In this document: piece after piece, positions 17,934 through 26,269 of the stretch
Layout of the letters: each line of letters opens with the position of its first letter
Position numbering within the stretch: position 1 is the first letter of the stretch
Assembly: GCF_947487605.1 (NCBI RefSeq)
Contig: NZ_CANKXK010000006.1
Span: 124,001 to 188,000, forward strand
DNA length: 64,000 nucleotides
From: an uncultured Algibacter sp.
Lineage (GTDB): Bacteria; Bacteroidota; Bacteroidia; Flavobacteriales; Flavobacteriaceae
Direction: 5' to 3'
The notes under the pieces: model-generated
What the model was told of the DNA's origin: nothing
Databases searched by the model: none
What the model saw: only the letters and a program-made list of their open reading frames with translations
Program-made: the position numbers and the translations under genes

Positions 17934-18521
17934 TTAATTTAACAGTTTATGAATAATAGCATACTGCAACAATACAATAGTTCGTGTATCAACTATGTCT
18001 CCATTGTTCAACATATCTATTGCATTATCAAAAGGGATTTCTAACACCTCTATATCTTCATGTTCCGTATCTAAACCACCACCATCATTCACTTTCATAT
18101 CATCGTTATATTCACCAATAAAAAAATGCATTTTCTCTGTCATGACTCCTGGAGAAGAATAGGCTTCATATACTTTCTTAACCTCTTTTAATCGATACCC
18201 AACTTCTTCTTCGGTTTCACGAATAATACAAGCTTCAGGGTTATCCTTATCTAACATGCCTGCAGCAATCTCTAACAAAAAACCATCTTTATTATCATTC
18301 AAATAGGTGGGCATTCTAAATTGTTTGGTTAAAATGACAGTCTTTTTTTGTTTGTTATACAACAGAATCCCAGCACCATCGCCTCTATCATAAACCTCTC
18401 GCATTTGATTTACCCATTTACCACTCGACATTAAATAATCGAATGTGACTTTATTAAGGATGTAATAGTTATCTGAAAGTAAAGTGCTTTTAATATTTTT
18501 TAATCTGTCAGATTTATGCAT
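17934..18521 (-). CDS. NUDIX hydrolase, NudK-like
   Basis: 195-aa ADP-ribose/GDP-mannose pyrophosphatase family protein. The Nudix helix is AGMLDKDNPEACIIRETEEEVGY (about 101-123), with the RE..EE core and the NudK-like one-helix extension. SSPGVMTEKMHFFIGEY follows, as in NudK. It hydrolyses a nucleoside-diphosphate linked to another group. It lies between the 411-aa gene and the AAA+ ATPase, so it may serve the same process, but NUDIX genes also travel alone. Confidence 0.88.
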   Translation of the reverse strand: MHKSDRLKNIKSTLLSDNYYILNKVTFDYLMSSGKWVNQMREVYDRGDGAGILLYNKQKKTVILTKQFRMPTYLNDNKDGFLLEIAAGMLDKDNPEACIIRETEEEVGYRLKEVKKVYEAYSSPGVMTEKMHFFIGEYNDDMKVNDGGGLDTEHEDIEVLEIPFDNAIDMLNNGDIVDTRTIVLLQYAIIHKLLN

Positions 18522-18552
18522 TTAATCATTTTTTTAGTTACATCAAATTAAA

Positions 18553-18579
18553 TAGGTCTCGACTGCGCTCGACCTGACA
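18553..18579. repeat. Dispersed repeat TAGGTCTCGACTGCGCTCGACC
   Basis: On the minus strand it reads GTCAGGTCGAGCGCAGTCGA followed by GACC, a widespread flavobacterial intergenic repeat. It lies between the NUDIX gene (start 18521) and the AAA+ gene (stop 18585). Confidence 0.65.
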
Positions 18580-18584
18580 ATAAT

Positions 18585-20546
18585 TTAACTTCTATTCTCA
18601 AACGTTTTTCTAGCTTCGGTTTCAATATTTAATTGGTTCACTCTGGCATCTACTTTTCGTTTAAAGTCTGTATCTGCTATAGTTGCCACATTATCTAAAT
18701 ATCGTACTACTTCTTGCCTTCTAATCTCAGAAAAATCCAAGCCTTTCATATTTCCTCTCATAAGTTCTTGAAGCATATTAAACTTAGTCTCATAATCTTG
18801 CTTAAAATAAATTTCTGGGTTTTCAAACCAGTCTTCTTCTAAATCAAAATCAGTCAAACGTAATGATACCGCACTTTGAATATTTCTCACATCACGAGAT
18901 GAGAAAAATGGAAATGCCTTTTGCATCGCTTTATAAAGGTTTGCATAAAACAAATGCTGATTGGTTTTAAACTGTTGTTCAACCTTATCGTAGATAGCAT
19001 GAACGCGCTCTTCGGTTGGTTTATCAGTAAGGTTTAATATTTCTCCCATGTTTTTAGCCAATCCTTGGTCTTGCAAATAACTATAGTTTTCTGGCCCCTG
19101 CATATTTACAAAATCTGGCATGGTATCATCTAGTTTTCGCCACCATAAATGATCTTGATCTAAAAAATCATGTTCTGTTCTGGCACCATCAATTTTAAAC
19201 CGTCCTTGTACACGAGAAATCACCGCCTTATCTAACATTTCTGGAAGATTAGTGAATAACCCGATTGAGCTATTACCATAATTTACCGCATAAGCACCTT
19301 CTGTATATCTTAAAAAAACACCAATAACTTCTTTTACACCAGCCGAAACACCTTGAGCTGTACGCTCTTGCAAATTATTTTCGGCATCATCAATGGGTGC
19401 AAAAATTAATTTTGAAGGATCTTGCATCGGTTTCATCCACTCTACCATTTTTTCTGCTGACCCCCCTTGAAAGGTACTAATTAAAGTATCTGGCATAGGG
19501 TGAAATAAAAACGGAATATCCAACGTATCACAATGTTCTTTTAATCGGGTGGCAATTGCTGCAATTAACATACTCTTACCTGTTCCTGGAATGCCGTAAC
19601 CCATAAACACTGGCATAAACCCACCCAGTTCTTGAAATGGGTTTTTCTTAGCTGTAAAATCGTAGCTCAACATACGCTCGGTTAATCTGCGTGCAAAGTG
19701 TTTTGCATCGCGGTTACCAACGATTTGTTCAAACTGAATTTTATTAAATTCAACACTTTTTGCAGTACCTTGAAATACATTACTCCAACCAGAAACTGCA
19801 AATTCAGAATTTTCTAATTTATAGGTTCTATCCTCAATAGTTTCGGTGTATTCCAATGAACTTTTGCGTAACTGAATTTCATCAATCAATGCTTCAAAAT
19901 AGACTACCGTAAAATCGATAACATCTTTATCAGATTTAATAATATCTGGATGCCCTAAATATTTATCATAATAAAACAAACTACAGGAAATCCCTTTAAT
20001 AGGCGACATTAAAGACACCTCTGGAATACCTGCAAATTTTTGTTTCATAACCCTTAAATCATCAGATGCATGAGGTTTTAAATCATGTAATATTTTATAA
20101 GCTTGAGCAAACAGCATAAACGCCGTAGCAGTATGCATTTTACTTTCAAACTCTCGCTTTCCATTATTATCTAATGCCGATTTATTTTCGTTTAAACTTG
20201 ATAAGCCTGACGCATCGTAGTAACTATCCTTAATCCAAATACCAAGTGTAATCCCTTCTTGAACCGCATATAAGGTTTGATTTAAGTAAATAGGAAGCGC
20301 AACAGAATCTGGCAATAACCGCTTTTTTAAACCTAATATCGTTTTTGAAACCGAGGTTACACTAACAGAACTTCCGTTATTTGCCCTTGATAAATACAGT
20401 AATATAGATTCATCTTTTGCATCTTTATCTCTATTTTTAGCACGAGAACCTTGCTCCCATTGTATGTTTTTTAAGTATGAAGAAGCTTCATCACGAAGCA
20501 TATCAAGTTCTGTGAGTTTTATTGGGAATGTTGAGTTGTGTTCCAT
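18585..20546 (-). CDS. AAA+ ATPase, undescribed group
   Basis: 653-aa protein with a helical N-terminal half of about 300 residues and a C-terminal AAA+ module. Walker A is GYGIPGTGKS (about 314-323). Walker B is FAPIDDAEN (about 382), with Asp in place of the usual catalytic Glu. Sensor 1 and the Arg finger region are GLFTNLPEMLDKAVISRVQGRF. Start set at ATG 20546 (MEHNSTFPIKL). A TTG at 20585 is in frame but lies in a dispersed repeat, and its 13 extra residues are repeat-encoded. No protease, helicase or nuclease motif. It probably remodels a protein partner, most simply the neighbouring coiled-coil and 357-aa proteins. Confidence 0.82.
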   Translation of the reverse strand: MEHNSTFPIKLTELDMLRDEASSYLKNIQWEQGSRAKNRDKDAKDESILLYLSRANNGSSVSVTSVSKTILGLKKRLLPDSVALPIYLNQTLYAVQEGITLGIWIKDSYYDASGLSSLNENKSALDNNGKREFESKMHTATAFMLFAQAYKILHDLKPHASDDLRVMKQKFAGIPEVSLMSPIKGISCSLFYYDKYLGHPDIIKSDKDVIDFTVVYFEALIDEIQLRKSSLEYTETIEDRTYKLENSEFAVSGWSNVFQGTAKSVEFNKIQFEQIVGNRDAKHFARRLTERMLSYDFTAKKNPFQELGGFMPVFMGYGIPGTGKSMLIAAIATRLKEHCDTLDIPFLFHPMPDTLISTFQGGSAEKMVEWMKPMQDPSKLIFAPIDDAENNLQERTAQGVSAGVKEVIGVFLRYTEGAYAVNYGNSSIGLFTNLPEMLDKAVISRVQGRFKIDGARTEHDFLDQDHLWWRKLDDTMPDFVNMQGPENYSYLQDQGLAKNMGEILNLTDKPTEERVHAIYDKVEQQFKTNQHLFYANLYKAMQKAFPFFSSRDVRNIQSAVSLRLTDFDLEEDWFENPEIYFKQDYETKFNMLQELMRGNMKGLDFSEIRRQEVVRYLDNVATIADTDFKRKVDARVNQLNIETEARKTFENRS

Positions 20547-20560
20547 AAGTTTATTCTTTA

Positions 20561-20635
20561 CGTCATTGCGAGTGTAACGTGGCAATCTGCTAAATTTGAT
20601 AAGATAACCACATTGCTTAGCGCCTCGTTATGACG
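20561..20635. repeat. Imperfect inverted repeat CGTCATTGCGAG ... CTCGTTATGACG
   Basis: About 75 bases with imperfect arms (CGTCATTGCGAG at 20561-20572; CTCGTTATGACG at 20624-20635) and inner complementary parts (CGTGGcAAT and ACCACaTTG). Resembles the common GTCATTGCGAGG-type intergenic repeat. The last codons and stop (TAA, 20628-20630) of the 357-aa gene lie inside it. Confidence 0.7.
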
Positions 20636-21701
20636 TTATTTTTTTTAAATCTATTTCTAATCCTGAAATTTCAATAGGCGCTTTAGCAAGACCATTCATC
20701 ATTTCTGGAGTTTTATTATATAACAACTGAATGATCCGATGTGGTGCTAAAACATATTTTTGTCTAAACACATCATCCCATTTTTGTAAAACTTGCTTAC
20801 TAAAAAAACCCCCATCTTTAAATTCGCTTTTCGATTGTACTTCATCTACTCGTAATGAAAACGCATAGGATTCTAGCGGGATTTCTTTTTTACCTATACT
20901 CTCTAAAATAGTATGTGTTACTTTATGCTCATCCTTTGCAAAAACATTATGCAATGGCCCTAAATCTATACGTTTAATAAGTTTAGGAAATACTTTTGGT
21001 AATTTCCTATCTATTGTATAAGCCATGGTATCAAGCGTCATATCTCTATCTGCAACTGTTTTTAAAACCTCATAAATATCTTCTCTGTAATCATTTATTT
21101 TACTCCCGTCATAATTGAAATACATAAAACAGATAAATGGTCGGTTATGAGACACATCGTAAAAACTCCAACTGGTTAGCAAATCTGCCTCGGCATCTTT
21201 TGGTGCTGCTATAATTTTACCTTGTACAAAACGATTAAAAATATATTGTTTATTAACCGAAGTATAATACACAATAGAAGACGCCTGAAAGAGTTTACTC
21301 TTTTTTACAGGCTCTTTTTTTCGCAATAAGGTATCTAAAAACTCGTCTTTAAGCGTAGCTATTGGAGTTAATTTTCCAAGGTATTCGTCTCGCAATTCTA
21401 AATCGTTAAAGAGGTAGCGAAACTCTAAATAATTAGGAAATCCAGAATCTGTTAAATCCACCTTCATATTATCCTCTTCATCATACATATACTTAACACG
21501 CATGGCTTCAATGGAATACAGTAGCAAATCGCAATATTGCTTAAACAATTCCACCTCAATAGCATTGCATATTTTTTCTCTCTGAACAGCCACAATCAAT
21601 TCTTTAAAAGCAAAATCCACCATTTTATGATAAAAAACGTATTGCTCTTTGGAGTCAAGTATAGCAGAATCTAAAGGGGTTACAATGTGGTTTATAGACA
21701 T
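20628..21701 (-). CDS. 357-aa protein of unknown function next to the AAA+ ATPase
   Basis: Soluble, mainly helical N-terminal half (residues 1-150; FYHKMVDFAFKELIVAVQREKICNAIEVELF) and a mixed C-terminal half (SWSFYDVSHNRPFICFMYFNYDGSKIND). No signal peptide, membrane helix or catalytic motif recognised. It lies directly between the coiled-coil gene and the ATPase gene, so it is a likely partner or adaptor of the ATPase. Its final residues (ITS) and stop codon are supplied by a dispersed repeat. Confidence 0.7.
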   Translation of the reverse strand: MSINHIVTPLDSAILDSKEQYVFYHKMVDFAFKELIVAVQREKICNAIEVELFKQYCDLLLYSIEAMRVKYMYDEEDNMKVDLTDSGFPNYLEFRYLFNDLELRDEYLGKLTPIATLKDEFLDTLLRKKEPVKKSKLFQASSIVYYTSVNKQYIFNRFVQGKIIAAPKDAEADLLTSWSFYDVSHNRPFICFMYFNYDGSKINDYREDIYEVLKTVADRDMTLDTMAYTIDRKLPKVFPKLIKRIDLGPLHNVFAKDEHKVTHTILESIGKKEIPLESYAFSLRVDEVQSKSEFKDGGFFSKQVLQKWDDVFRQKYVLAPHRIIQLLYNKTPEMMNGLAKAPIEISGLEIDLKKITS

Positions 21702-21749
21702 TTATTTTCTTTTGACACGAATTTTCATAAATATTTACGAAGTTTATTT

Positions 21750-21833
21750 GGGCGTTACCACAAGGGTCGGGCTTTCACTACTCGCTCCCTCCTAAGGTCG
21801 GGGAGCTCAAACATACCGTTCAATCCCTAACGC
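21750..21833. repeat. GCGTTA-bounded repeat B, copy 1
   Basis: Begins GGGCGTTACCACAAGGGTCG and ends CAATCCCTAACGC, so the ends are inverted (GCGTTA / TAACGC). Related copies at 27005-27142 and, in the opposite orientation, at 57675-57773. The end blocks are conserved and the middle varies. It lies between two co-directional genes of the AAA+ row. Confidence 0.8.
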
Positions 21834-21921
21834 AAACAGAACTTAAATTAAACTTAAAGTTCCATTTGAAAGAGATTCCCTCCCAATAGCTATCAAGATT
21901 CGTGGGAATCTCAAAATTATT

Positions 21922-23265
21922 TTAAGACAACAAATCGTCGTCGTTAGCTTCTGGTTTTGGGTTGTCTGCGGGTTCGCCATCATCTCCTGAAGGTGCATTA
22001 GCATCAGCATTATAATAGTCTTCAAAAATCTCTTTCATATCGATGCCGTAACGCTCTGCAAAATTCTTTTGAATTTCACCATCTTTTGCACGAATCTCTT
22101 GTAAAGCCTCAGCATAACTACTATAAACACCCTGCATTACTTTTTCATGAACTGGGATATTGTCCATCATATCTTGTCGTGCTTTAGCACTTGCTGTATG
22201 CATTGAGGCTAAGGTTTCTCCAATATGCTCATCCGTTTTAACACCTAAATGCTCTAAAATGGCCGCAAATTCTTGATCGGTTCTAGCTTTTAAAGCCACC
22301 ACGTAGCCATCATAATATTTAAGACGCTCTTCGGTATCAGATTTTAATTTTGCACGATGTGTTTGCAAATTACTACGTAAAGAGGTTAATACTTTTATAG
22401 TTAAATTATGCTTATGTACAAAGCTATCTTTACTTGCTGCTAAAGTTGTATAAGCGTTTTTAAGACCTTCTAACTCTTCTACTTTTTGTTCAAGTTCTGT
22501 AACTTTTGCAATAGCCTGCGCGTATTCTGCAGATTGTTTATCGGCTATATCTTCCAACTCTTGGCGCGCTTGTTTTAATAAGGCGTATTGCTCTTCTAAC
22601 TTCGCCTCTACTTCTTTCTTTTTCTCTAAAGCTTTGGTATGGTTTTTTGAAGCTTCAACAATAGCATCTTTTAGCTTTTCTTCAACTTCCTTAATTTCAA
22701 CTTCACGGTTTTTTAAACGCGTAACAGCTGCTTGAGATTTATATGATAATTCGCTTAAAAGCGTTTGTACATCTGCACTTTCAATACGCTCTTGAAACAT
22801 AGCCTTAGCTTTATTATCTGCTCCTGCTCTAACTTTTTCTGCGGCTTTTAATGCATCTTCAGCTTTTTTTATTTTGCTTTTACGCCCCCAAAGGTTATTC
22901 CACCAGGTATCAGGTTTTGCTTGCGCATCTTCTAATTCAATTTTTGCACGTTCTAATGCTTTTTGAGCATCATCAATTACCTTTTGCTCTGTTGGGTTTA
23001 ATGCCGAAAATTTTTCGAATATAATACCAACTTCATCTTGATAGTCAGTTAAATCTTTAATAGCATCTAAAAGTGTTGTCCTATCTTTTTCTGCCATGTG
23101 TACCACATCGTCTAAAGTGGCATTCAATATTTTTTGACGCACCTCTGGATCGTCTTCTTGAGACAATTTAGATTTCATAGTATCAATGGCTTTTCCCCAA
23201 TTAACATCTACTTTCTCTGTTTTCTCGTTAGAACTGGTTTCTAATAAATCAAAATCATCAGACAT
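21922..23265 (-). CDS. Long coiled-coil protein heading the AAA+ gene row
   Basis: 447-aa acidic protein. Residues about 100-300 are dense in Lys/Glu/Ala heptads (DAQKALERAKIELEDAQAK, KKEVEAKLEEQYALLKQARQ, VTELEQKVEELEGLKNAY). A DTWWNNLWGRKSK break sits near 120-132, and the acidic disordered tail is Asp/Asn/Pro-rich. It resembles PspA-like or SMC-like scaffolding coils only in a general way; no hinge or ATPase head is seen. First gene of the minus-strand row. Its promoter region (23266-23496) is shared with the divergent small membrane proteins. Confidence 0.78.
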   Translation of the reverse strand: MSDDFDLLETSSNEKTEKVDVNWGKAIDTMKSKLSQEDDPEVRQKILNATLDDVVHMAEKDRTTLLDAIKDLTDYQDEVGIIFEKFSALNPTEQKVIDDAQKALERAKIELEDAQAKPDTWWNNLWGRKSKIKKAEDALKAAEKVRAGADNKAKAMFQERIESADVQTLLSELSYKSQAAVTRLKNREVEIKEVEEKLKDAIVEASKNHTKALEKKKEVEAKLEEQYALLKQARQELEDIADKQSAEYAQAIAKVTELEQKVEELEGLKNAYTTLAASKDSFVHKHNLTIKVLTSLRSNLQTHRAKLKSDTEERLKYYDGYVVALKARTDQEFAAILEHLGVKTDEHIGETLASMHTASAKARQDMMDNIPVHEKVMQGVYSSYAEALQEIRAKDGEIQKNFAERYGIDMKEIFEDYYNADANAPSGDDGEPADNPKPEANDDDLLS

Positions 23266-23323
23266 GTATATTTTATGTTTTTAAGTTGAACAATTTTATG
23301 GATAAGCAATTTCGTTAAAAAAT

Positions 23324-23389
23324 CTCAATTTTAAAACGTAATTGAGTATTTACTTTCAAAATTTAATATTATAACTTAATACTCAAATT
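23324..23389. promoter_or_regulatory. Nested inverted repeats in the divergent promoter region
   Basis: TTGAGTATT (23342-23350) and AATACTCAA (23378-23386) form a perfect 9-bp inverted repeat. CTCAATT (23324-23330) and AATTGAG (23340-23346) form a second one that shares an arm. They lie in the 231-base gap between the coiled-coil row and the small membrane-protein genes and are candidate operators for either or both. Confidence 0.45.
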
Positions 23390-23455
23390 ATATGTATCTG
23401 AAATTATTAAATTGTTACACTTGTTAAAATTTTCGGACAAATTGAAAGAATGTAC

Positions 23456-23463
23456 TATATTTG
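23456..23463 (+). promoter_or_regulatory. -7 box TATATTTG before the small membrane-protein genes
   Basis: Exact TAnnTTTG match, 33 bases before the ATG at 23497. A TTTTCGG at 23429-23435 is the nearest -33-like sequence. Confidence 0.5.
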
Positions 23464-23496
23464 TTACTAATCAACTAAAAAAGTAACCCAGATTCA

Positions 23497-23727
23497 ATGA
23501 CTAACCCTTTTTCAACCATATTATTGATTAAAGAAAGTACCATTGTATACCTTCTTATAGTTGTGGTAGTTTTCTTTGGGATTTTATTACTTCTAGGGGT
23601 TCGGAAATCCTATAAGCTTAAAAAGGAAAATGAACGTTTAGATGCTATAAATAGAAAAATAGCCGAAGAAGCCAAAGATAAACCATACAGAGATTTTACT
23701 GAAGGACACATGTATGGTGGTGATTAA
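23497..23727 (+). CDS. 76-aa single-pass membrane protein
   Basis: One strong helix (about 17-36; IVYLLIVVVVFFGILLLLGV) followed by a basic coiled-coil segment (RKSYKLKKENERLDAINRKIAEEAKDK) and a Gly/acidic end. First of three very small genes in a row on the plus strand. Function unknown. Confidence 0.6.
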   Translation: MTNPFSTILLIKESTIVYLLIVVVVFFGILLLLGVRKSYKLKKENERLDAINRKIAEEAKDKPYRDFTEGHMYGGD

Positions 23728-23730
23728 AAC

Positions 23731-23913
23731 ATGATGAATATAACAATTATAGTATTAGCTTTTATTGGAACCTATTTTATTGAATTATTATACCATCGAA
23801 TTATTTTAGGAAAGTTAATAAACAAGAATGTTGAAAAATTTGATACTAACAACAAAGAATTGATGAAAATAGACTTATCTGGATATAAATTAGGTAACAC
23901 TCACATATATTAA
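23731..23913 (+). CDS. 60-aa membrane protein
   Basis: N-terminal helix (about 3-24; NITIIVLAFIGTYFIELLYH) and a polar tail (KNVEKFDTNNKELMKIDLSG). It starts 4 bases after the previous stop, so the two are probably co-transcribed. Function unknown. Confidence 0.5.
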   Translation: MMNITIIVLAFIGTYFIELLYHRIILGKLINKNVEKFDTNNKELMKIDLSGYKLGNTHIY

Positions 23914-23939
23914 TAAAAACTAAACCCCAATCAATTAAT

Positions 23940-24152
23940 ATGAAATATTTAATAACCTATTATTTTTTAGTATTTCAAAATAATTTAGAAAAATCAGAAT
24001 CAATTAATGATGAAAACAATTTAAATACTATAATAAGTATTTTATCCATAGGTTTTATAACAATACTAGTTTTACTAGTTATAAGCTTGATAAAAGTTTA
24101 TAAACATAAAAAGAGAATAAAATCTTTAGAAGAACAGTTAAACATTAATTAA
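23940..24152 (+). CDS. 70-aa membrane protein
   Basis: A weakly hydrophobic start, then an acidic linker and one clear helix (about 29-50; IISILSIGFITILVLLVISL), followed by a basic coiled tail (KVYKHKKRIKSLEEQLNIN). Its layout echoes the first small gene. Followed by a hairpin terminator. Confidence 0.5.
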   Translation: MKYLITYYFLVFQNNLEKSESINDENNLNTIISILSIGFITILVLLVISLIKVYKHKKRIKSLEEQLNIN

Positions 24153-24160
24153 TAAAATAT

Positions 24161-24195
24161 AAAACTCCAGTAAATACAGGCGTTTTATTTTTTAT
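24161..24195 (+). terminator. Terminator after the small membrane-protein genes
   Basis: AAAACTCCAGTA pairs imperfectly with TACAGGCGTTTT (24161-24186), followed by a T-rich tail. It converges with ettA. Confidence 0.6.
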
Positions 24196-24206
24196 CTCAG
24201 AGAAAT

Positions 24207-25898
24207 TTATCTAACTAATTTTTTATACTTAATTCGTTTCGGCATCAAATCGCCACCTAAACGTTTCTTCTTATTTTCTTCGTAATCAGAAAAACTACCT
24301 TCAAAGAAATACACTTGAGAATCGCCTTCAAACGCTAAAATATGCGTACATATTCTATCTAAAAACCATCGGTCGTGACTAATTACAACCGCACAACCCG
24401 CAAAGTTTTCTAATCCTTCTTCTAACGCACGTAATGTATTCACATCAAGATCATTAGTAGGCTCATCTAAAAGTAACACATTACCTTCTTCTTTAAGCGT
24501 CATAGCTAAATGCAAACGGTTACGTTCCCCTCCAGAAAGTAGTTTTACCTTTTTATTCTGCTCCCCACCCGAGAAGTTAAAGCGGCTTAAATAGGCTCTA
24601 GAATTTACTTCCTTTCCACCCATTAAAATCAACTCTTGCTCATCACTAAAGTTTTGCCAAATGGTTTTTTCAGGGTCTATATTAGAATGCTTTTGATCTA
24701 CATAAGCCAATTTAGCAGTATCACCAACTATAAACTCACCTTTATCAGGAGTTTCCTCTCCCATAATCATTCTAAAAATAGTGGTTTTACCAGCACCATT
24801 AGGTCCAATAATTCCAACAATTCCAGCTTGAGGTAAATTGAAGTTTAAGTCGTCATACAACAGTTTGTCTTCATATCCCTTTGCAACACTTTTGGCTTCA
24901 ATAACATTGGTTCCTAAACGTGGGCCATTAGGGATGTATATTTCAAGTTTTTCGTCAAGTTGCTTTTGGTCTTGACTCATTAACTTATCGTAATTCTTTA
25001 AACGCGCCTTTTGTTTAGTTTGACGTCCTTTTGCACCTTGACGCACCCATTCTAACTCGCGTTCTAATGTTCTTTGACGTTTAGATGCTGCCTTACCTTC
25101 TTGAGCCATTCGCTTAGATTTTTGGTCTAACCAAGACGAATAGTTTCCTTTCCAAGGAATCCCCTCTCCTCTATCCAACTCTAGAATCCAACCTGCAACA
25201 TTATCTAAAAAGTATCTATCGTGCGTTACAGCAATCACCGTTCCTTTATATTGAGCTAAATGATGCTCTAACCAATGTACCGATTCTGCATCCAAATGGT
25301 TGGTAGGCTCATCTAGTAATAGTACATCAGGTTCTTTTAAAAGCAAACGACATAAAGCCACACGACGTTTTTCACCTCCAGAAAGCACTCCAATTTTTTT
25401 ATTGCCATCAGGTGTTCTTAAAGCATCCATGGCAATTTCTAATTTAGTATCTAATTCCCAAGCATTTGCAGCATCAATTTGATCTTGCAATTCTGCTTGT
25501 CTATTCATAAGCTTCTCCATCTTATCAGGATTGCTATAAACCTCCTCTAAACCAAACTGATCGTTAATTTTATTGTATTCATCAAGAATAGCAACCGTTT
25601 CAGCAGCGCCTTCACGAACCACTTCCATCACTGTTTTATCGTCATCTAATTTAGGTTCTTGCTCTAGATAACCTACCGAGTAATCTTGTGAAAACACCAC
25701 ATCGCCTTGATAATTCTTATCAACACCTGCAATAATCTTTAGCAATGTGGACTTACCAGAACCGTTAAGTCCTAAGATGCCTATTTTGGCACCATAGAAA
25801 AAACTTAAATAAATATTCTTTAAAACTGGTGTATTTGCACTCTGGAATGTCTTGGTAACACCAGACATTGAAAATATTATCTTTTTATCGTCACTCAT
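24207..25898 (-). CDS. ettA: Energy-dependent translational throttle protein EttA
   Basis: 563-aa ABC-F protein that binds the ribosomal E site and gates elongation according to ATP level. It has two ABC cassettes. Walker A motifs are GLNGSGKST (about 43-51) and GPNGAGKTT (about 358). Signature motifs are LSGGEKRR and LSGGERNR, each followed by a LLLDEPTNHLD / LLLDEPTNDLD Walker B. The linker is charged (KRMAQEGKAASKRQRTLEREL). No membrane domain. Length and C-terminus (LGGDLMPKRIKYKKL) match EttA rather than Uup. A possible promoter TTG-N18-TATATTTC lies upstream. Confidence 0.93.
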   Translation of the reverse strand: MSDDKKIIFSMSGVTKTFQSANTPVLKNIYLSFFYGAKIGILGLNGSGKSTLLKIIAGVDKNYQGDVVFSQDYSVGYLEQEPKLDDDKTVMEVVREGAAETVAILDEYNKINDQFGLEEVYSNPDKMEKLMNRQAELQDQIDAANAWELDTKLEIAMDALRTPDGNKKIGVLSGGEKRRVALCRLLLKEPDVLLLDEPTNHLDAESVHWLEHHLAQYKGTVIAVTHDRYFLDNVAGWILELDRGEGIPWKGNYSSWLDQKSKRMAQEGKAASKRQRTLERELEWVRQGAKGRQTKQKARLKNYDKLMSQDQKQLDEKLEIYIPNGPRLGTNVIEAKSVAKGYEDKLLYDDLNFNLPQAGIVGIIGPNGAGKTTIFRMIMGEETPDKGEFIVGDTAKLAYVDQKHSNIDPEKTIWQNFSDEQELILMGGKEVNSRAYLSRFNFSGGEQNKKVKLLSGGERNRLHLAMTLKEEGNVLLLDEPTNDLDVNTLRALEEGLENFAGCAVVISHDRWFLDRICTHILAFEGDSQVYFFEGSFSDYEENKKKRLGGDLMPKRIKYKKLVR

Positions 25899-25990
25899 TT
25901 GTTATAAGTTCTAATTAGTTTTATTATTAAGTAGATTGAAATATAATTTTTATCAAAAATCAACAATCATTATTCTGCAATTATAAATCT

Positions 25991-26173
25991 TTAAACTCTA
26001 CCTTTTAAAGCATTAAAAACCCATGCATTTGCTAAAAAACCTATACCCACAGAAGCAAAACCCCATCCAGCAACTTCGTCATAACGAAAGGCTCCCATAG
26101 CTATTAAACCTAATCCTACAAAAATCATTATCCAAGTGGCCCATGCCAATACTGTATTTTTATTCATCGCCAT
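25991..26173 (-). CDS. CAL67264-like small membrane protein
   Basis: 60-aa protein (58 aa if the next ATG at 26167 is used) with two helices (NTVLAWATWIMIFVGLGLIA and the helix around GFASVGIGFLANAWVF). It closely resembles a short membrane-protein family I know from Flavobacteriaceae under the CAL67264 label. Function unknown. The reading frame is open further upstream, but that part encodes the pirin terminator hairpin and is not coding. Confidence 0.7.
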   Translation of the reverse strand: MAMNKNTVLAWATWIMIFVGLGLIAMGAFRYDEVAGWGFASVGIGFLANAWVFNALKGRV

Positions 26174-26219
26174 AATCTTTTCTTTTTGGTTAGTTAAAAG
26201 CAAATATCGTAGTTTTAAA

Positions 26220-26252
26220 TAAAAAAAGCATCCGTTTTTGGATGCTTTTTCG
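26220..26252 (-). terminator. Terminator after the first pirin gene
   Basis: AAAAGCATCC and GGATGCTTTT form a 10-bp stem with T/A runs on both sides (26223-26250). It lies just downstream of the minus-strand pirin stop at 26270. Confidence 0.8.
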
Positions 26253-26269
26253 CTATTAATCAACATTAC

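Noticed and set aside
21843-22025. 60-codon minus-strand frame at the end of the coiled-coil gene
   Set aside because: Overlaps the acidic tail of the real gene in another frame and has low-complexity composition.
13726-23265. Tellurite-resistance (TelA/TerC) type operon
   Set aside because: The coiled-coil protein and the ATPase suggested it at first, but no TerD, TerC or TelA motif is visible.
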